Of a stretch of 64,000 bases of DNA, positions 61,601 through 64,000 are shown one piece after another (positions within the stretch are counted from its first letter, which is position 1; the number at the start of each line of letters is the position of its first letter). The stretch lies in the NCBI GenBank assembly GCA_023897205.1, contig JAHWDD010000004.1, positions 434,001-498,000 on the forward strand. The letters are read 5' to 3'. The notes beneath the pieces are model-generated. The model was not told where the DNA came from and did not search any database. It saw only the letters and a list, made by a program, of their open reading frames with translations. Origin of the DNA: Exophiala sp. HKRS030. Its lineage: Eukaryota > Ascomycota > Eurotiomycetes > Chaetothyriales > Herpotrichiellaceae. A program made the position numbers and the translations under genes.

Positions 61601-64000
61601 CGGGTGGTTATGTGAAGATCCAAAGAGAGCCTAGCCTCGACGGAGTGGCTCCGTGTGCTGGTTACGAGTACAGTAGTCAGTTGTGGTTGCGTGGCGATTG
61701 GTGTCTCGCAGCTTTAACCCAATCCAGGGTGTGTGAGTAGTCGTCCCAGAAAGGTGTTGGGTCTTCCGATCACCATCTCAGTCATCAATGATAAGATATG
61801 TTCTGTCTCGTGCCGGAACTCTATGCAGCAACCAGGTTAAGGTCTTCGGATCCTTCTGCCCAGGCTATGCTTACTGACAATTCTTGTTGTAATGCGGAGG
61901 ATGATTCAGGAAGCGAAGTGTCGTGACTAGGCCAAGCAGAGATGGATTTCACAGGACGAGACTTTGCTTACAGGATCATCTGGCCGATGATGAGAATCAT
62001 GGATTTCGACTAAGAAGGCAGAACGATGTCTTGTTGGATAAAACTCCCTTTGGGAACCATGTCTCGTCATTGCTGTGCGTAGGATGAAAACGCGGGGGAC
62101 TTTTGCGTCATGGTTGAATCGTCATTCAGGAAGAGCAGCGACGGAAGTTCTGTCACACCGAGGTCTGAATTTCTTTGCTTCAGGATTGTAATCAGACTCG
62201 GCCCATTGCTAGCCAGAAGTACACATAAGCCTTTGGTAGGTGCAAAGAATTTGCTTGATGAGGACAAGTCTTGACATGCACGTAACGGAGTAATTGAAAA
62301 CGTGTGCTTGACGCAAGTCTTTCTTCCCTCGTCCATCATGGCTCCATGGTAGCAGTTGTGGAATGGGTGAAGTGTGATTACTCTGGGACCCGCAACGGCC
62401 TTGAGAAGCTAAGTGGTGCGGCTAAGTGGTGCGGGTATTACGTGGGAGGCTGTGCCGGATCCATTTTTTCCGTTTGCAAGCAATTTTGCCATGGACAGTG
62501 TGTGGACTGTTGGAAGACTGAAGCAGACGACACTGAGACGTGTGCAAATTCTGCATCTAGGCTTCCGGAGGTTCCGAAGCTTGATATTTATGCAGTCAGG
62601 ATCTAGCATCAAGGCTGAAAGGCATGGGTCAATTTAGCAGTTGAGATAGGAGGGAAATGATAAGTTTAGACTTTTGATAAGATGTGTTGCTCTGTGCATA
62701 AAGATTGAGCTGAAAGATACAGCCTCAAGACTTGGGAGTGAGGACTTGGAATCCAATAATCAGGAGGTGCCGCAGATACGAAGAAACGGCGTCCGGGATG
62801 AGAATTCCGTTACCCTTTGCGTTGATGGCTTCCCGTCTACTGAGTCTAGAGTCCAAAGTCCAGAGTCCAGAGTCAAGATCAAAGATGTACTCCGTAGGCT
62901 AAAAAGGAGGCACGCGACTCTGGACGCGAGCGTGTCGTGTGTCGTGTTGGCACGACACGATTGAGTTGGAAGGCACAGGACATATTTTGTACCTTGATAG
63001 TTCTTGCCTTTTGTAACTCTGTAGACATTGCCAATTTACTGAAGTACATCGAGTCCCTCACAGGTTGAAATGTCTTACGGAAGTTACACCCATTCGAAAC
63101 CAGCATCAATTACTCCATATCTAATCACCGTACGGAGTGCTCAGGGCGGGACAGGAGGGGCCCCTCAGGCGTCGTGTTTCAGCACAATTAATAGTCACCT
63201 AATAGTAAATAGAAAATAGAAAATAGAAAGTACCCAGTAACTGCTCCAAACGTGGCAGCCTGGCCGCGTGCCCGCGTGTCCGCGTGCCCGGCCACCGAGC
63301 TCAGCTAACGTCAAGACCGTTAACCTCGTCTCCAAAGTTTCGCTAAAGCCACCCGGGCGGAATCAACCATGACTTTGTGCTAAAGTTGTGCCAACATTCA
63401 AGTATGTCGTAGTGTGTAGATCGTGTGTGCACCATGATGAAGTATTTTCTAATCTTCCCGTTGGTAGTTGTTAATCTTCAGGAGTGGATGTAGATCAGTA
63501 CCCTTGGGGCTACCAAGGGGCAGTGGCTCGTGGATCTTGAGGAGGCTCAACCTTCAGGTCAGGCACCCCATGCCTAACTAACGCCTAACGTTTAACGCCT
63601 AACGATGAGCCTCCATAGCCCTCAGCTACCGGTAGGCTTAACTATACTGACCACCCAGAGGCCGAGTGCCAGTGCCCACTGCCCACTGCCCAGACATAGG
63701 CCCCTGCAGGCACAAATCTTCGCTTCAAGTCACAGCCCACTTTTCAAGGCTTACCTGAGCAGCCGAGGGCTAACCCAGTTCCCAACTCGTTAGTAGTACG
63801 GAGTCGTAAGTCATAACTCAAGCGATCAAGGCTGGGTCTTTTTGCCTTCTGTAGCACCTGAGAGGCTCATTCAGATATGCAGGCTCAAAGTGGCTCCGAG
63901 TGGCTCGCCCAAAACCCTGGTTGAATTAGCGCCCACCCGTGCGACCCTAGGCCGTAACGAACGCCCAAAAGCCACTAAGCCGCTAGGACCAAGGCAATGA

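Larger units (their letters stand above)
57499..64000. other. 6.5 kb gene-poor tail
   Basis: No gene with recognisable domains. The best open frames are antisense to each other: plus 60052-60534 (160 codons) against minus 59974-60543 (189 codons), minus 60611-61222 (203 codons) and plus 61363-61740 (125 codons). None has a motif or clear codon bias. The stretch holds several tandem repeats (58001-58050, 58330-58359, 58525-58618, 62840-62880) and GC-rich CGCGTG/CCGCGTG runs near 63262-63290. Confidence 0.5.

Noticed and set aside
1..64000. CRISPR arrays, bacterial operons or terminators
   Set aside because: The sequence is eukaryotic with spliceosomal introns; no spaced identical repeats of CRISPR type occur.

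Overview
The window reads as nuclear DNA of a filamentous ascomycete (Pezizomycotina). Almost every recognisable gene is an ordinary eukaryotic housekeeping gene. Introns are short (mostly 46-65 bp) with GTAAGT/GTANGT donors and CTAAC/CTGAC-like branch sites. Family features such as an Rsp5-adaptor Bsd2, an Osh3-type sterol/lipid-binding protein, INO80 subunit Iec3 and an NBR1-like autophagy receptor fit that group. I cannot fix the genus from sequence alone.

Layout: (1) 1-1842: possible tail of an upstream gene, then a small mitochondrial complex III assembly gene (minus). (2) 1843-15276: a complete 13.4 kb Ty3/Gypsy-type LTR retrotransposon with identical 128-bp LTRs, in the shared promoter between that gene and BSD2. 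It carries gag-protease-RT-RNase H-integrase and, between integrase and the 3' LTR, an extra ~1,380-residue coding region of unknown function. (3) 15277-29263: BSD2 (+), THS1 (-), GAR1 (+), CHO1 (+), a dead nucleoside-phosphorylase-domain fragment, MIS1/ADE3 (-), TIF34 (+). (4) 31076-43688: an SRPBCC-like protein (+), an amino-acid permease (+), an atypical kinase (-), OSH3 (-). (5) 44627-57498: IEC3 (-), NOP13-like (+), a Barentsz/CASC3-type protein (+), the NBR1-like receptor (+), an IFRD-family protein (+). (6) 57499-64000: a gene-poor tail with minisatellites and no convincing gene.

The host genes form no pathway or cluster. Two of them (threonyl-tRNA synthetase, C1-tetrahydrofolate synthase) carry an upstream in-frame start with a mitochondrial-type leader before the cytosolic start.

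The retrotransposon's unexplained third coding region is the most novel item. An internal duplicate of the polypurine tract marks its left border, which suggests it was added to an ordinary element. A second pattern conditions any reading of it. At least twelve one-base reading-frame steps, all equivalent to one missing base, occur in the window: seven in the element and five in three conserved host genes (GAR1, OSH3, permease). All but one lie at or beside C/G homopolymers. Missing bases in the assembly explain this better than biology. If so, the element encodes just two long proteins (gag-pol ~2,200 aa and ORF3 ~1,380 aa) and the three host genes are intact.
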